Both the position numbers and the translations under genes were made by a program. Shown piece by piece: positions 25,105 to 37,900 of a DNA stretch of 64,000 nucleotides. The stretch is from Apostichopus japonicus (taxonomy: Eukaryota > Echinodermata > Holothuroidea > Aspidochirotida > Stichopodidae): the NCBI RefSeq assembly GCF_037975245.1, contig NC_092571.1, positions 26,178,564 to 26,242,563 of the forward strand, written 5' to 3'. Each line of letters starts with the position of its first letter. The stretch's first letter is position 1. Below the pieces are notes generated by a model. It did no database searches. It was not told the DNA's origin and saw only the letters and a program-made list of their open reading frames with translations.

Positions 25105-25165
25105 GGAGTGTAAGCTCAGTGGCGCAGGTGCCTTTCAATCATAAGGTCCCGGTTCGAGTCACTCC
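25105..25165 (+). repeat. tRNA-like SINE head, copy 1
   Basis: ggagtg...cactcc ends, A-box-like taagctcagtgg and B-box ggttcgagtc. The putative anticodon loop has 8 bases, so this is a tRNA-derived SINE, not a tRNA gene. Copy 2 is at 63129-63194. Confidence 0.75.
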
Positions 25166-25169
25166 AAGA

Positions 25170-25480
25170 TTAGGTTGAAGGAAGGGTTGAAGGAAGGGGA
25201 AGAGGAAGGGTTGAAGGAAGGGGGAAGAGGAAGGGTTGAAGGAAGGGTTGAAGGAAGGGGAAAGGGTAGAGGAAGGGTTGAAGGAAGGTGTAGAGGAAGA
25301 GGAAGGGTTGAAGGAATGGGAAGGGTTGAAAATGTTGCAGGAAGGGGTTGAGAAAGGGTCAGCGGAAATGAAAGGGTAAAGGAAGGGTTGAAGGAAGGTG
25401 TAGAGGAAGGGCTGAAGGAATGGGAAGGGTTGAAGAGAGGGGAAGGGTTGGAGGAGTCAAGAGGAGAAAGAATATGAGTA
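25170..25480. repeat. Purine-only minisatellite (ggttgaaggaaggg)
   Basis: Variable units of about 15 bp with no fixed phase. The strand is almost pure A/G with interspersed tt, and directly follows the tRNA-like head. Confidence 0.9.
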
Positions 25481-26539
25481 AGGGGAAGACTAGATAGGGA
25501 GATGCAAGTGGAGAGGGACATGTAAGGTAAATGGGAGCAGTAAGGTAAGGGTTGGAATAAGGGTAAGAAGTGCAGTACTGGGGAAGAGATGTGAGAAAGT
25601 GTCTAGTAAGGTCAAGGCAACGTGCCAGATTGACTCCCACTTTCTGCTACATTCTATTCTCCATTAAACAAATTGTAGAAGACATGACACAAAGAAAGCA
25701 CAAAGAACAAAAAAAATAATTTTGGAGCAAAAATTCATCATTCATCAAATTTAATCGCTCTCTCTCTTTATATTCAAACTATTGCATGTTCTTTTACTTT
25801 GGTTTCAATTGTAAATGGAACTTAATTAGCAGACATGGATGACCGACTACTGGTAAAATTCCTGGTGAAAGTTCTCAGTGATGGTCTAAACCATCTTCAT
25901 TTACCCAAAATACCCAAAATGCTTTTAACACCATGATGTGACCTAGCTGGCCTTGGAAGCTGACATATATGGCTTTAAGTTGATGATAAAGCTACCTTTT
26001 ATATGTTACATTCCCATAAGTGCTCAGATGAGACAGGTACAATGTTATTTAATCGCTACACCTGTCCGCCCATTCCAGCTCTAACCGGCAGTCATGTTTT
26101 ATGTCCATCTGGTCCCATGGACAAGAGTGTACTCCCGGCATTTGTCGAAGAATTCTCAAATACCAAGGGAGGTGAAGGCTCGGCCTGTTCAGATTATCAC
26201 TATTGTATAGTAGCGGTGATAGTGAAGGAAGTTTGTGTTCCAATCCACTTAGGAAGGAGTAACATTTCACTATTAAAAGGATCATATCCCACTTACTGAC
26301 ACATTCGAAGATCAGACTGCTATTTCACCACTGCAGTCATTAACCTTGAACAGACCGACCCTGGCTGCTACACCAGGGAATAAAGGGGTTGGACACTCTA
26401 ACCACTTCCCCATGCCTTCACTGTCGTCATCGAAATGCATTATAATATTTCTCAACTTTTGAGATTTGTTTTGAATATAGTTCACAATGTTTCTCACTTA
26501 GAGACTTGTAACATGACTGGTATGAAGACTGCTTACACC

Positions 26540-28975
26540 CAGACGAATTTAAGGCAGGAAAACCCTGGAATTCCCTGGAATATAAGCCAGGAAAAGCCTG
26601 GATTTAACCCAGGGAAATCCAGGGAAATTCCTGGGTTTGAAAATGGTAATTCGGACAGGAAAAGCCCGGTAAAGCCTGGTTTATATAACTCATTTAGAGC
26701 CAGGTAAAGGCCGGACAAGCCTGGATGGTTAACCCAGGTTTACCCCGGAATAGCCAGGTCTCTATTGTGTGAGTGAAGAGCCAGGTAAAGGCCGGACAAG
26801 CCTGGATGGTTAACCCAGGTTTACCCCGGAAAAGCCAGGTCTCTAGTGTGTGAGTGAAGAGCCAGGAAAAACCAGGAAAAGCCTGGTATGCACACCCAGG
26901 ATTACCCAGGAAAAGCCAGGTCCCTGTTTATATCAGTGAGGAGCCAGGAAAAGCCAGGTATACATACCCAGGATTACCCCGGAAAAGCCAGGTGTCCATG
27001 ATTACCCTATATAAATTATCTTGCTGGCTAGTTGGCAGTTACTTTTAGCTTATAGGAGGTTTAAGTGTGTTTGTGGTATAGGAAATTTTCATAACTTAAA
27101 ATCATGAATTATATGTAAGGGTGTTAGCCACTGAAAATAAATGTTTGTTCTTGATCAGAGAACTCTGGGTTTGGTGTGATGACCAAACACAGAACAAGAC
27201 ACATAAAAATGGAACACTCAACTGGATGGATCAAAATAAATTATAATTATGAATAACAAACAATATACAGCTGATCTGGGCCCAGTCAAAGAATTAAATC
27301 AAATGACTTAGAGTCGTGAGGTGCACCCAAATGTTAAAGTAAATACACTTAATTTATAAATCTGTTCTGTTGAGTTGGCGTGCTGGTGACATCAGGTACA
27401 GATCTTCCACGACATCAGTATAGTTGAACAGATTAAATTGTATGATAAATTTCCAATCCCAACAAAATAGTATCCTTTAATTAATAAGCAATAGTGTCCC
27501 AGGGTATCCTTTCAGTAAAATACTGTCAGTTAACCAAATGGTGTCCTGGAATATCCTTTACGGTAAAATAATATCCTCTAAGTAAATAATATCCTTTATA
27601 GTAAATAATGTCCTTTATAGTAAAACGTGTGCCAGACTGTCTGGTGAATATCACTCCTTCCATAAAATAATAAGGACTACAGTAACTTGATTTTGTAAAT
27701 TAAGGTTTAAAACAAACTATCCAGCATTTAAAACTATATTTCTCCTCTTTTACAACTGTCTTGCTCCAATACTCATGGCCAACTGCCTAACTTCCTATAC
27801 CCTCACAAAACTCCTTTGTTCCTATAATATATATGCACAGACCCCTTTTCCTGTGAGAGCTAATTTCCAGGAAGAACAACTTCCACGACATCAGTATAGT
27901 TGAACAGAATAAATTGTATGATAAATGTCCAATCCCAACAAAATAGTATCCTTTAATTAATAAGCAATAGTGTCCCAGGGTATCCTTGCAGTAAAATAAT
28001 GTCAGTTAAACAAATGGTGTCCCAGAATATCCTTTACGGTAAAATAATATCCTCTAAGTAAATAATATCCTTTATAGTAAATAATGTCCTTTATAGTAAA
28101 ATGCGTGCCAGACTGTCAGGTGAATATCACTCCTTCCATAAAATAATAAGGACTACAGTAACTTGATTTTGTAAATTAAGGTTTAAAACAAACTATCCAG
28201 CATTAAAACTATATTTCTCCTCTTTTGCAACTGTCTTGCTCCAATACTCATGGCCAACTGCCTAACTTCCTATACCCTCACAAAACTCTTTTGTCCCTAT
28301 AATATATATACACAGACCCCTTTTCCTGTGAGAGCTACTTTCCAGGAAGAACAAAGATAGTTGCTTAGCAACCCAGAAGAGAGAAATCTTAATCCCCCCC
28401 CCCCCGACCACAAAACAACTTACAAATATACTGTACAAATGTATAGCCCTCTGTACAGTGAGCACTGAACTAATAAACAAGTAGAACTATGGTACAAAAG
28501 AAAACTTTATGTAAGAGCTGACCATCTTACAACTAGCTAATACTGGGTAAAAGGCAAGCTTGGCTTTTCCTGCCTAGCCAGGACAGCATTCCACTCTCGT
28601 TTCCTGCCTATTGTGGACTTGTGAGGCTGGGTGAAGCCAGGAAAAAGGCTGGACTTTCAAAATCCTGGCTTTTCCTGCCTAGCCAGGACAGCATTGCCCT
28701 CGCTTTTCCTGCCTAGTGTGGACTTGTTAGGCTGGGTGAAGCCAGGAAAAGGCTGGACTTTCAAAGTCCTGGCTTTTCCTGCCTAGCCAGGACAGCATTG
28801 CCCTCGCTTTTCCTGCCTAGTGTGGACTTATTAGGCTGGGTGAAGCCAGGAAAAGGCTGGACATTCAAAGTCCTGGCTTTTCCTGGCTACCTGAGGCAGG
28901 AATAAAGCTTGGATATCCAGGGAAAACCAGGGTTTTCTTGACTCTTGCTTAAAAGCCAGGAATTATTTTCGTCTG
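26540..28975. mobile_element. Foldback-like element with minisatellite arms
   Basis: Ends CAGACGAATTTAAGGCAGG and CCAGGAATTATTTTCGTCTG are inverted. The left arm (26555-27000) is about four units of roughly 80 bp built from agccaggaaaagcctgg. The right arm (28550-28930) is three units of about 107 bp with the inverse, ccaggcttttcctggct. The 1.5-kb centre includes a direct duplication. Flanking 8-mers (cttacacc, cataggcg) do not match. Confidence 0.65.
27404..28356. repeat. 476-bp direct tandem duplication
   Basis: Copies 27404-27879 and 27880-28356 both run from cttccacgacatcagtatag to ttccaggaagaacaa. They differ at only a few positions by eye, so the duplication is recent. Inside the foldback-like element. 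Confidence 0.92.
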
Positions 28976-31900
28976 CATAGGCGGCCTATGCAGGATAAGT
29001 ATCTCAATACCGTCCCATACACAGCACTCGGTTTTTGAACCAAATAAAAAAAAAGACCTTTATATACACTTTGAGACTGATTAAGTTTAAGTGTAACACC
29101 TTATTAACCTTGTAACACCTAGTAACACCTTGATGATGCACGACCCGTTAACAGCCTCACCACGTGTGAACTGTCAGCTCTATAAGTTGTTTGAAAATAA
29201 AACATGTAGAAATTTCTTATCTAAATTATTTTTTTCATGGTTTTATACTATATCAAATATTTACTTTGTCAATTGTCATTAATAACTACAATTGGCATTA
29301 ATAACTATACATCTGCAAATCTTCACACACACACACAAATACTACATTTAATATTCTGCCCCCCCCCCAAAAAAATTGAAGATATTTCTCTATTTTAAAG
29401 TTTACATTCTGTTAAAAAATCTTTATTTCTTTGCATATATTAATACCCACATTAAACTCTGTAAGATTAACCTATTGCCAGAGCCCCTGTCTTTTATAAA
29501 ATATCTGAACGGCAAAAATAATAATCTGAAACTTCATTTTAACTTCTCTTTTATTCTTGCAAACACTATCATTTTATAACCCATTCTGAACCACCCCCTC
29601 TATCTGCCCAACCCTCGGGTAGATGCACCTCGTCATTATAGTGATCAACAGTGTCACTCCAAATTAGCACGCTACTGTAGATTGCAGAACCGACTATTAA
29701 ACTTTTCGTTGGTGTTTTTGATCTAGTAATTTAAGGGTGTTCTTGTCTCCTTGTTATAAATCCTTTGAGGTCAATTTACTTCTTCACGTTTGTAAAAAGA
29801 TAGACTATATGATTTGGCTAAATATGCCACCATCAATTGTGGCAATTTATACTGTTGAATATCCAACTATTATTCGGCGGATTCATTGTGTTACAAACTA
29901 ATCAACATACCGTACCAACATCATTGTAACTAGAATCTGCGAAACTGTTCTCCCTCAAAACCTACTTATCACAGGTGTTGCATAATACACCGTCTTTCCT
30001 ACTATTAAACTGACACTCAAGATTAAAAGAACATATTTATAAAGAGTGCTTAGTTAATGAGAACATAAGTAACGTGCCCTCAGATCAAGCTGCCATTAAA
30101 CAAATGAGACAGCTATGAATACAAAATTTTGTAAAAAAATATCAAAATTGCCATAAAAACAAAACAAATTGTGCATCCTTTAAATTTTGTTAAGTAACAA
30201 ACCATGCACCTTGATGACCTTAATGACAGGTGAGAGTTAAATAACCACCATTCTTGTATATACTACATAATAGCACATACTCTTAAAATTCACTGTTGCA
30301 CCTTCTCAAATAGGCATAAAATCAAATTAGTCTACCAATAATGTCTATAAATATTACTTTTAGTATATGTAATGTCACCAGCCTCACTGCGGTGCGGTCA
30401 AGGTTTGACAGTGTAATGATATCATACAAATATCATGGTCAAGCCTCCCTATAGAAAAACAGTCCTCCTCAAATTCACTCAAGCATTAATAATTTGTTAC
30501 TTGTTTGCATAAACTACCCCAAGTAATGCCATTTGGATTCCTCCTTGAGTGTACCTGATCAATTGACCAGCCACCTGTATGATTGTAATGCTCTAATGGC
30601 TAGCACTACTTTCCTGTGTGAAGACAAATTTGGCTTGACCACTGAAATAGTACAGTGTGTTTAATCATGAACTTGCACAGGGGAGCGTTCAGTATGGCTA
30701 GCATTATCAACTCGGGAGATATTCAATCTCCCCTGATTTTGGCCAAAAACAGAGGTCTCATGCGGCATTCGGTATAGGTAGGGAAGATTGTAATATGTAA
30801 GTACACCCTATAGCGTTACTTCAGATTAGGAGAGACACCCTCTGCATAAGGGGGGTTCAATATGGCCAATATAAGCCAAATTAATGAACTTGAAAATCAT
30901 CAATAAATGGTCTTAAATATACCACCAATCCTTCATGTTTCATTGCATTGCTTTGTCATAGGTCACAACACACAGTATAAAGACTGTTTGTGCTCTACTA
31001 TATGTGTGAACATATTAGTTTTATCACCCCAACAACATTGCGAAAACATGCTTGAAAGAGGAGCGCAAATTGTAATACTTGAATTCACAAAACTTTGCTC
31101 CCAAAGCAATGATAAACCATGACCATGAATTTATGTGGAGTCCACGATTTATATCCCAACAGTTCTTTCTCCCAAAATGGAAGTATTTGTAAAGGTATTT
31201 AAATGGAAGAATAAATACAGCAATGATACTTATATTGATGCATCACAATAATATCAAGTACTTGTGGCTGAGGTAGTGACCCTGTGTACTAGTGCTAGCA
31301 GCTCACACACAAATACATATATATATATAATTATATATCAAAACTCTTCTTTTCCTTAATAAAAGCATGTAAGTGCATATACATATATATATATATCATA
31401 TTATTCTAACATCAATGCAAACCAATCAAGGCACGAATAAGCAACCAATTGATACTGTTTCAGTATAAATAAAAGCCCATAGCCATCATCTGTAAGGTAC
31501 AGGAGTCAACATTTGTAGGTTCCTGATATACTTCATTCCACGTAAATGCTTTACTTTCATCAACTTTATATCTTGTGATGAAACTTTCTCACCCTTGATC
31601 TCAATGTAAGATCAAGACTGCTAATCTTGATGGTCACTAACTGTCCTGTGCATGCATAGGGTATCTAGATGGTCAAACCATCAAAAAGAAACTTCTACTA
31701 TAACTTTTTCTGAACTACTACAAAATTCAGACCATATTTGGAAATGTTTATATTTCACATTCATATAAGATGATTATGCTAACATGAGAACATGTCCAGT
31801 CAAATCTTAAGGTAAAATTACTCTGCTTACTTAATGTGCTTATAGTACACTTAGGACTCAAAGAATACACATGGTGAACTTAGAATACCTATCTAGGTCA

Positions 31901-34900
31901 TCAACATTCTGTCTAAAATGTAGCAGCATAGTTGTATATGGATGGCTAATTTGTTGTTTTGTGTGCAGTGATCGTTGCTCCAGGAATGGAATGAATACAT
32001 ACAGCTGGACAAACATTCTTCTTAAGGCAACATGGTTTTAGAAAGTTTTCCAGTGTTTGTAATTTTGTTACATGAAAGCTAGCTACATTTCTCCGATTAT
32101 TAGAATAAAATGGTTACTAAATTGCTATATCACAACTACCTGGTATGGAGCAGAGAAAAAAAAAACTTTGGTCCATTAAAGCCTCATAGCAAGAGGTTTG
32201 TTTACTGTTCCATTGTAAACATTGCAGGTACAAAAAAGGAAAATTTCATGAACAAAAATAATAATGAAACAAAATGAAAATGAGATAAAAGAGAAATATG
32301 ATAAGGATAGAGATTAAACAATAACCACAAGATGTTAGAATGAAGCCATTATAAGAGTTTCACACGTACTGTACATTAGATAGTACTGATAAAAACTGGA
32401 AAGTCCTTCACTCTACAATAGCATTACAGAAATGTTGCTAGAAAGAACACTGGCAAGCTATCGACACTTATTGTCCAAGAGAAATTACAATTCCTACAAA
32501 TTTACCAGGTGAACAGAGTGTCCTGGTTTCTAACTTAAAGACAATAATTTTCACTGTCTCCTTCTTTCATGTGATGATCTCTCAGTAAAATATGATTTCT
32601 AACTCTTTTTTCTAAATCAATTTATCTGAATTAGAGACACATGGAGAAAGCCATTTCCTGTGAAATAATGTAAATTGTACCATTGTGTTCTGCAGCACTA
32701 GCACTAGCCCTAGCACAAGCAATTACGTGTAAACCCTACCGCCCCCTCCCCCCCCCAATAAAAAATAAGGAATCAATTCTGTGTCTATTGTATATATTGC
32801 TAGCTTTTCTTGTTTGATTTTGGATTCAACCTAATTCTCCCTATTATTCCAAAATCACCTGATTTTTGGATTGAAAATAATTAAAACCTCCATATTAAGG
32901 CAGCTTGGCTGGTCTAGGAACAAAAAAAAAACTTCTTTAAGAATTTCAAACATTACAACGTATGAAACCATGAGGTCAGATTATGAAGACCATCAGCTGG
33001 AATACCTAACCCTAAAAGGCATAATTATCCACAAATAGTGCTTTGTACAAGACATAAAAACATTTGCACCATTGGTAAACAGTTAGATGTTACCTAAAAT
33101 GAACACAGTTTATATTAAATACAGCAGGGACATGTTATTCATAATATTTTACAAAAGCAATAACTAAACATTAAAACCGATCAAAATATTCAAAAATTAA
33201 TTTCTTGTCATGATTTCATATCATGAAAAAGTTAAGAAAGTCAATAAAATCTTACAAGACATGATAAAAATAAAAAAATTGGGGAAATAAATGACTTTTG
33301 TTCAAACTATAGTAATAGTTTAGTTTTTACAATTTGATCATAAAAATGGGGCAGGATACTTATTTGTAAATTTGAAAAAATGGGGCAGTGATACTTATTT
33401 GAAAATGAAACGTTTCTTCTGTGGCATTTTTATTCTCAAATGAGTAAATTAACACAAAACATCACTGACCCACTATGATTTACAGGTATTTAAGACTGGA
33501 CTGACCTCAGCACCAGGCACCCTAAAATAACTGTACGATACTCAGTGTGAGGCCAGGACACCATGGGGAGATTCCTCATCCCAGTCTGTAGACTACTGTG
33601 CTCCAATCTATACCACCATTATGTGTACAAATACTTCATAAGTAATACTGTATAAGGCATTGTGACCCTGCTAGAATTGCTCGTGCACCCCTCTCCCCCC
33701 TTTAACTGTTGGTCCCCCCTCCAATTCAGAATTCCTGGCTCCAGGCCACAGGTTCCCACATATGTACAGTACCTTCAGCAGACAGTAGATATTATAATTT
33801 TAAAGTGACCCACGTGATAAAGCCAGCTTTAAGTCTGTAGTAAGCATTTATAGCTCAATGAAAAGGTTTCCCAGAGTGTTGTTCAGAATGAAACAAGAAT
33901 CGCATGGTTGAGGTAGTACTGATTTGTACATCGTGCACAGGCTGGCATGAAAGCACATGTTTGGACAGCTCCTACCTTTCTACTCTCTTCACTACTTCAG
34001 CGATTTCCCATCTACTTAATACTTTTTCTTCCACTTTAAATTAATTCTTGTTCCTATTCCACATCATCCTCGACAGTACAAAACAGGTTAATTTAAAATA
34101 CATAGCGACACTGCTGAAGAATTTTGTTCATTTTAAATATGAATAAAAGTGCATAAGATTACCATGTGTCCATTCTTTTGTTCCTTTCTTTTATTCTATT
34201 TTTTTGTTCTAGATACACGTTCCTAGATTTGTTTCATCAAATTTTGATAAAATCTGCCAATTATTAGTGACTTTGATTCATTACTCAACAGTTTAACTCC
34301 CAGACCAAGAAACTTGGATATTTTGAAACAGCATTTACTCTTTTACTAACATTCTTGAAATGACACTGTACTAGTCAAGCAAATGAACTATTTCCCATTG
34401 CTATTTTTTTTTAAAGGGAACTGGATATCCCAAGAGTATAATTTTTTTGGTAACATTAACAGCAAAGAAGATGTGTTAACATTAGATGCACAGTAAACTT
34501 CCATCAGCTGTTTGTCTATGTACAGTGTGATTAAACAAGTAAAATGGAAAAAAGTTTATGCTGATTGCATCTCAAGGTGGCAAGACTCACAAAACATAAA
34601 ATGCAAATTCCAATTAAGGGGCTCTCTTAACCTGTAAACAGCTATGGTTATTTACAAACTATTAGAACAACAAATATCAGGCTAAACTTTATTAGTGGGG
34701 TAGGGGTGGGGGAAGGCCAGATGTTCTTTTTTCTTCAGATGTGACAAATACATCAGATAATTATCAACTTAAATAGAAAGTAAGGAAAACAGTAAGGAAA
34801 ATAATCAGCTGTTGATGTTAAAACCCTGTGCAAACTGTGTAGGGACTTGAACATCTTTCTGGTTGCCTCTGCAAACTCTTCTCTGTCAATGTACAAATCA

Positions 34901-34914
34901 GCTACTTTCCTTGG
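28976..34914. other. Gene B 3' UTR and 3' flank, no further gene seen
   Basis: About 5.9 kb of AT-rich sequence. I see only CA, TA and C-tracts (29319, 31316-31400, 32742). No ORF with coding character on either strand. How far the gene B 3' UTR reaches is unknown. Confidence 0.5.
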
Positions 34915-34934
34915 CTACAAAGCAGTTTCTTCAT
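34915..34934 (-). CDS. Gene B exon 14: terminal coding exon
   Basis: Phase 1 in after TTTTACAG. Encodes DEETAL and then TAG. The rest of the exon is 3' UTR; an AATAAA on the minus strand (34693-34688) is one possible end. Confidence 0.7.
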
Positions 34935-37900
34935 CTGTAAAAGAAAAACATAATCACTTACTTGTTAAAAATCACCTGCTAGTTAATATAGATGTCCACC
35001 ATCATGAGATCAGTATGGAATACTGCCACTGTCAACAGCATAGGTCCATCCAGGTATTTAACATGGCTTTGAATTCTTATAGATGTTTGTCCTAAAGTCA
35101 CACAATTAAAGACATTCAGGGACCAGTGTTATCTTTCTTAAGTCATAATAAAATGCACTAAGGTTCCTTAACTGAGTCTTCTGCACCAGAGCTGCTCCTA
35201 AAATTTCATGACATTCATAGATCATATAACATTTTAATCATTTATTTTATTTATATTTTTACTAATTTTTGTTGGTTAAATTTCTGATGATCCTACAGTT
35301 AAGGTAGAGAAAACTCATAAGGTCTGATACTCTCAAACTTTGACATCTAACTTATTTACTGACATAAGTAGTGCAAAATTTTCAAAAATTTATCAAAATA
35401 ACAGCTGACAGTAATTTATACCCCGGGTCGATAGATGTTTCAATGAAGTCATTCCTAAAATTGGCTTTTGAAAACTTCAATACAATATGTTGCAATCTAA
35501 CTTTAAGTCTACCAACAGAATCAGCATCATATATCAAACAGTAATAAGTTACCTTCATTAGGACCATTCAAGGGCTCACGTTCTGAAAATAAAAGATCAA
35601 ATTCATTAAAAAACAACAAATGAAAATTATTCAATAAAAGGCAACATTCATATAGGAAAAAGACAGAACAACATGTTCAGCACAAACACACCTATCCAAA
35701 AACTACAACCGTTTCACAAATCTAAATAATAGCTGACAGTAATTTATACTCCAGGTTGATAGGTGTTTCAATGAAGTCATTCTTAGCATTAGCTTTTCGT
35801 CCCTTTCTTTGACAATATTAACTCACCTTGTGTCTATAAGAGTAAGAGACATAACTGAATCATTTCCAAGATAGATAACTTACCTTCATCTTCTGGGGAT
35901 GCATCTGCTGCATCGTTATCATCTGTGAGATAAGAAAATGCTGTAAGACTAAGACTTCTTACTCAAGAATGATGATTATGTGACAACTCATTGATTGTTC
36001 ATTGTAAACATGAAAACATCAATACAATATGTTGCAATCTAAACATAAGTCTACCAACAGAATCAACATCATATACCAAACAGTACTATAAATTACCTTC
36101 AGTAGGACCTGCATTCAAAAGCGGATGTTCTGAAAATAAAAGATCAAAAACATTTTACAAAAACAAATGAAAATTATTCAATACAAGGCAACATTCATAT
36201 AGGTAAAAGATCAGAACAACAGTTAAGCACAAACACACATATCCAAAAACTGAACTATTGTGCCATATGAGGTAATTCACCAAGTCTAAGTTAGAAAGAA
36301 AATTTTACTCTAATCTTTGCCTTGTGTTCAAGCCTGTAAAATCATACTATTGGTTCAGGTAAACAAACATTCAAATGTATCACTCTACTAGGAGTATTCA
36401 ACAAGATGATTGAAAAAGCAGAAGTAATGAAGATATGAGTTCATGACGTCACTGACAAGTTAGCTAATGTACTGTAATTCAATTCCTTAACATCGGTTTT
36501 TTGTCATTTCCTTTTTATGACAATATAAACTCACCTTCAGCATTGTCTCCATTTTGTGAACTTAGATTGTGCAAAAGAATTTGCTCATGTCCTGAAAAAA
36601 AAAAAAAAATTAATGTAACAATAAATGACACATTTCCCTTTAGAGCTGCTTTCATGTAAGTAAAAGAGTCAGAAATACACTCATAGATGGGAATCGTATC
36701 ACAAAATGTTATTTTGATCAAGCCTTAAATTCCAAATATACGGTACTGACATGCATTTGATCACATGCCTGTGCATTTGATCACATGCCTGTGCATGCAT
36801 GTGATCACATGCCTGTGCATTTGATCACATGCCTGTGCATTTGATCACATGCCTGTGCGTTATTCACTACAATTGAAGTTCTATAATGGTTGATGTTTTT
36901 CCATTTACAGATTTATCTGATGAAGAATTTGCTCTTGTAAATTCCAATTTTGACACAAATTTTAATAGCTGGATGGACCTGGAAAATTGTGACTTAAACT
37001 TGAAGACTTTTCAATATACAGATCATGATTCATTTGATTATGAAAATGACATTGATATAGATTACAATTGTTTCAATACAGTAAATATCAAATGTAGTTA
37101 CTTTACTGAAAATCATTTCAAAAATAAAAATAAGGCAAAGGGTGACCTCTCCATCATACACTTTAACTGCAGAAGTCTAAGTGCAAACTTTGCACACTTA
37201 CAGAGTTATTTAAACTTGGATTTGGATTATATTTTTGATGTTATTACTTTAAGTGAAACCTGGTTCAATACCTCCTCAAATATTGATCTTTACCATATTC
37301 CTGGATATGATATGTGCCATATTGATAGAAGTGATAAGAGAGGTGGTGGAGTTGCACTTTATATTCATAACAGCATCAAGTACAGTAAAGTTGACAAACT
37401 GTGTATTGCAATAAATGATGCCCTTGAGTGTATATCGGTTGAGCTTAAGTTTGAAAATAGAAGAAATATCATAGTTAGTTGTTTGTATAGACAGCAAGGT
37501 TCTTCTATTGATACCCTAACAGATACCATTGAACAATGTTTCAGATATAAAAGGTCTGACGTGTATTTATGTGGTGATCTCAATATTAACCTTCTTAATT
37601 ATCAGAATCAAGGAAGTACAAGGGATTTTTTGGATGCACTTTTTAGTTTGGGATTATTTCCCCTTATTGATAGACCCACTCGTATAACAAGGCACACCGC
37701 ATCACTGATTGATAATATTTTTTCTAATGTGTTACATAGTGATTTGGAGTGTGGCATACTTATTAATGATGTCAGTGATCATCTTGCAGTGTTTAGTATA
37801 AGTAAATCAAATATTAGTAGAAAGAAACTAAATGAATATATTTAAATTAGAAAGAAAGATGATGAATCTATGTCCATTTTTAAGCAAAAATTAAGTGAGG

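Larger units (their letters stand above)
35140..36190. repeat. Duplicated intron/exon block of gene B (copies 2 and 3)
   Basis: Holds exons 11, 12 and 13 with intron flanks repeated within the block (for example caatacaatatgttgcaatc near 35480 and 36020) and shared with 38870-39480. A decayed exon-10 flank lacking the exon body sits at 35822-35840. Confidence 0.8.

Noticed and set aside
25105-25165. Functional tRNA gene
   Set aside because: The anticodon loop is 8 bases and a second copy shares non-tRNA flanks, so it is a SINE head.
25159-25640. Minus-strand Pro/Ser/Leu-rich ORFs
   Set aside because: Complement of the purine-rich minisatellite.
26003-26299. 98-codon plus-strand ORF with several cysteines
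   Set aside because: Cysteine spacing fits no family, both strands are open, and no splice sites frame it.
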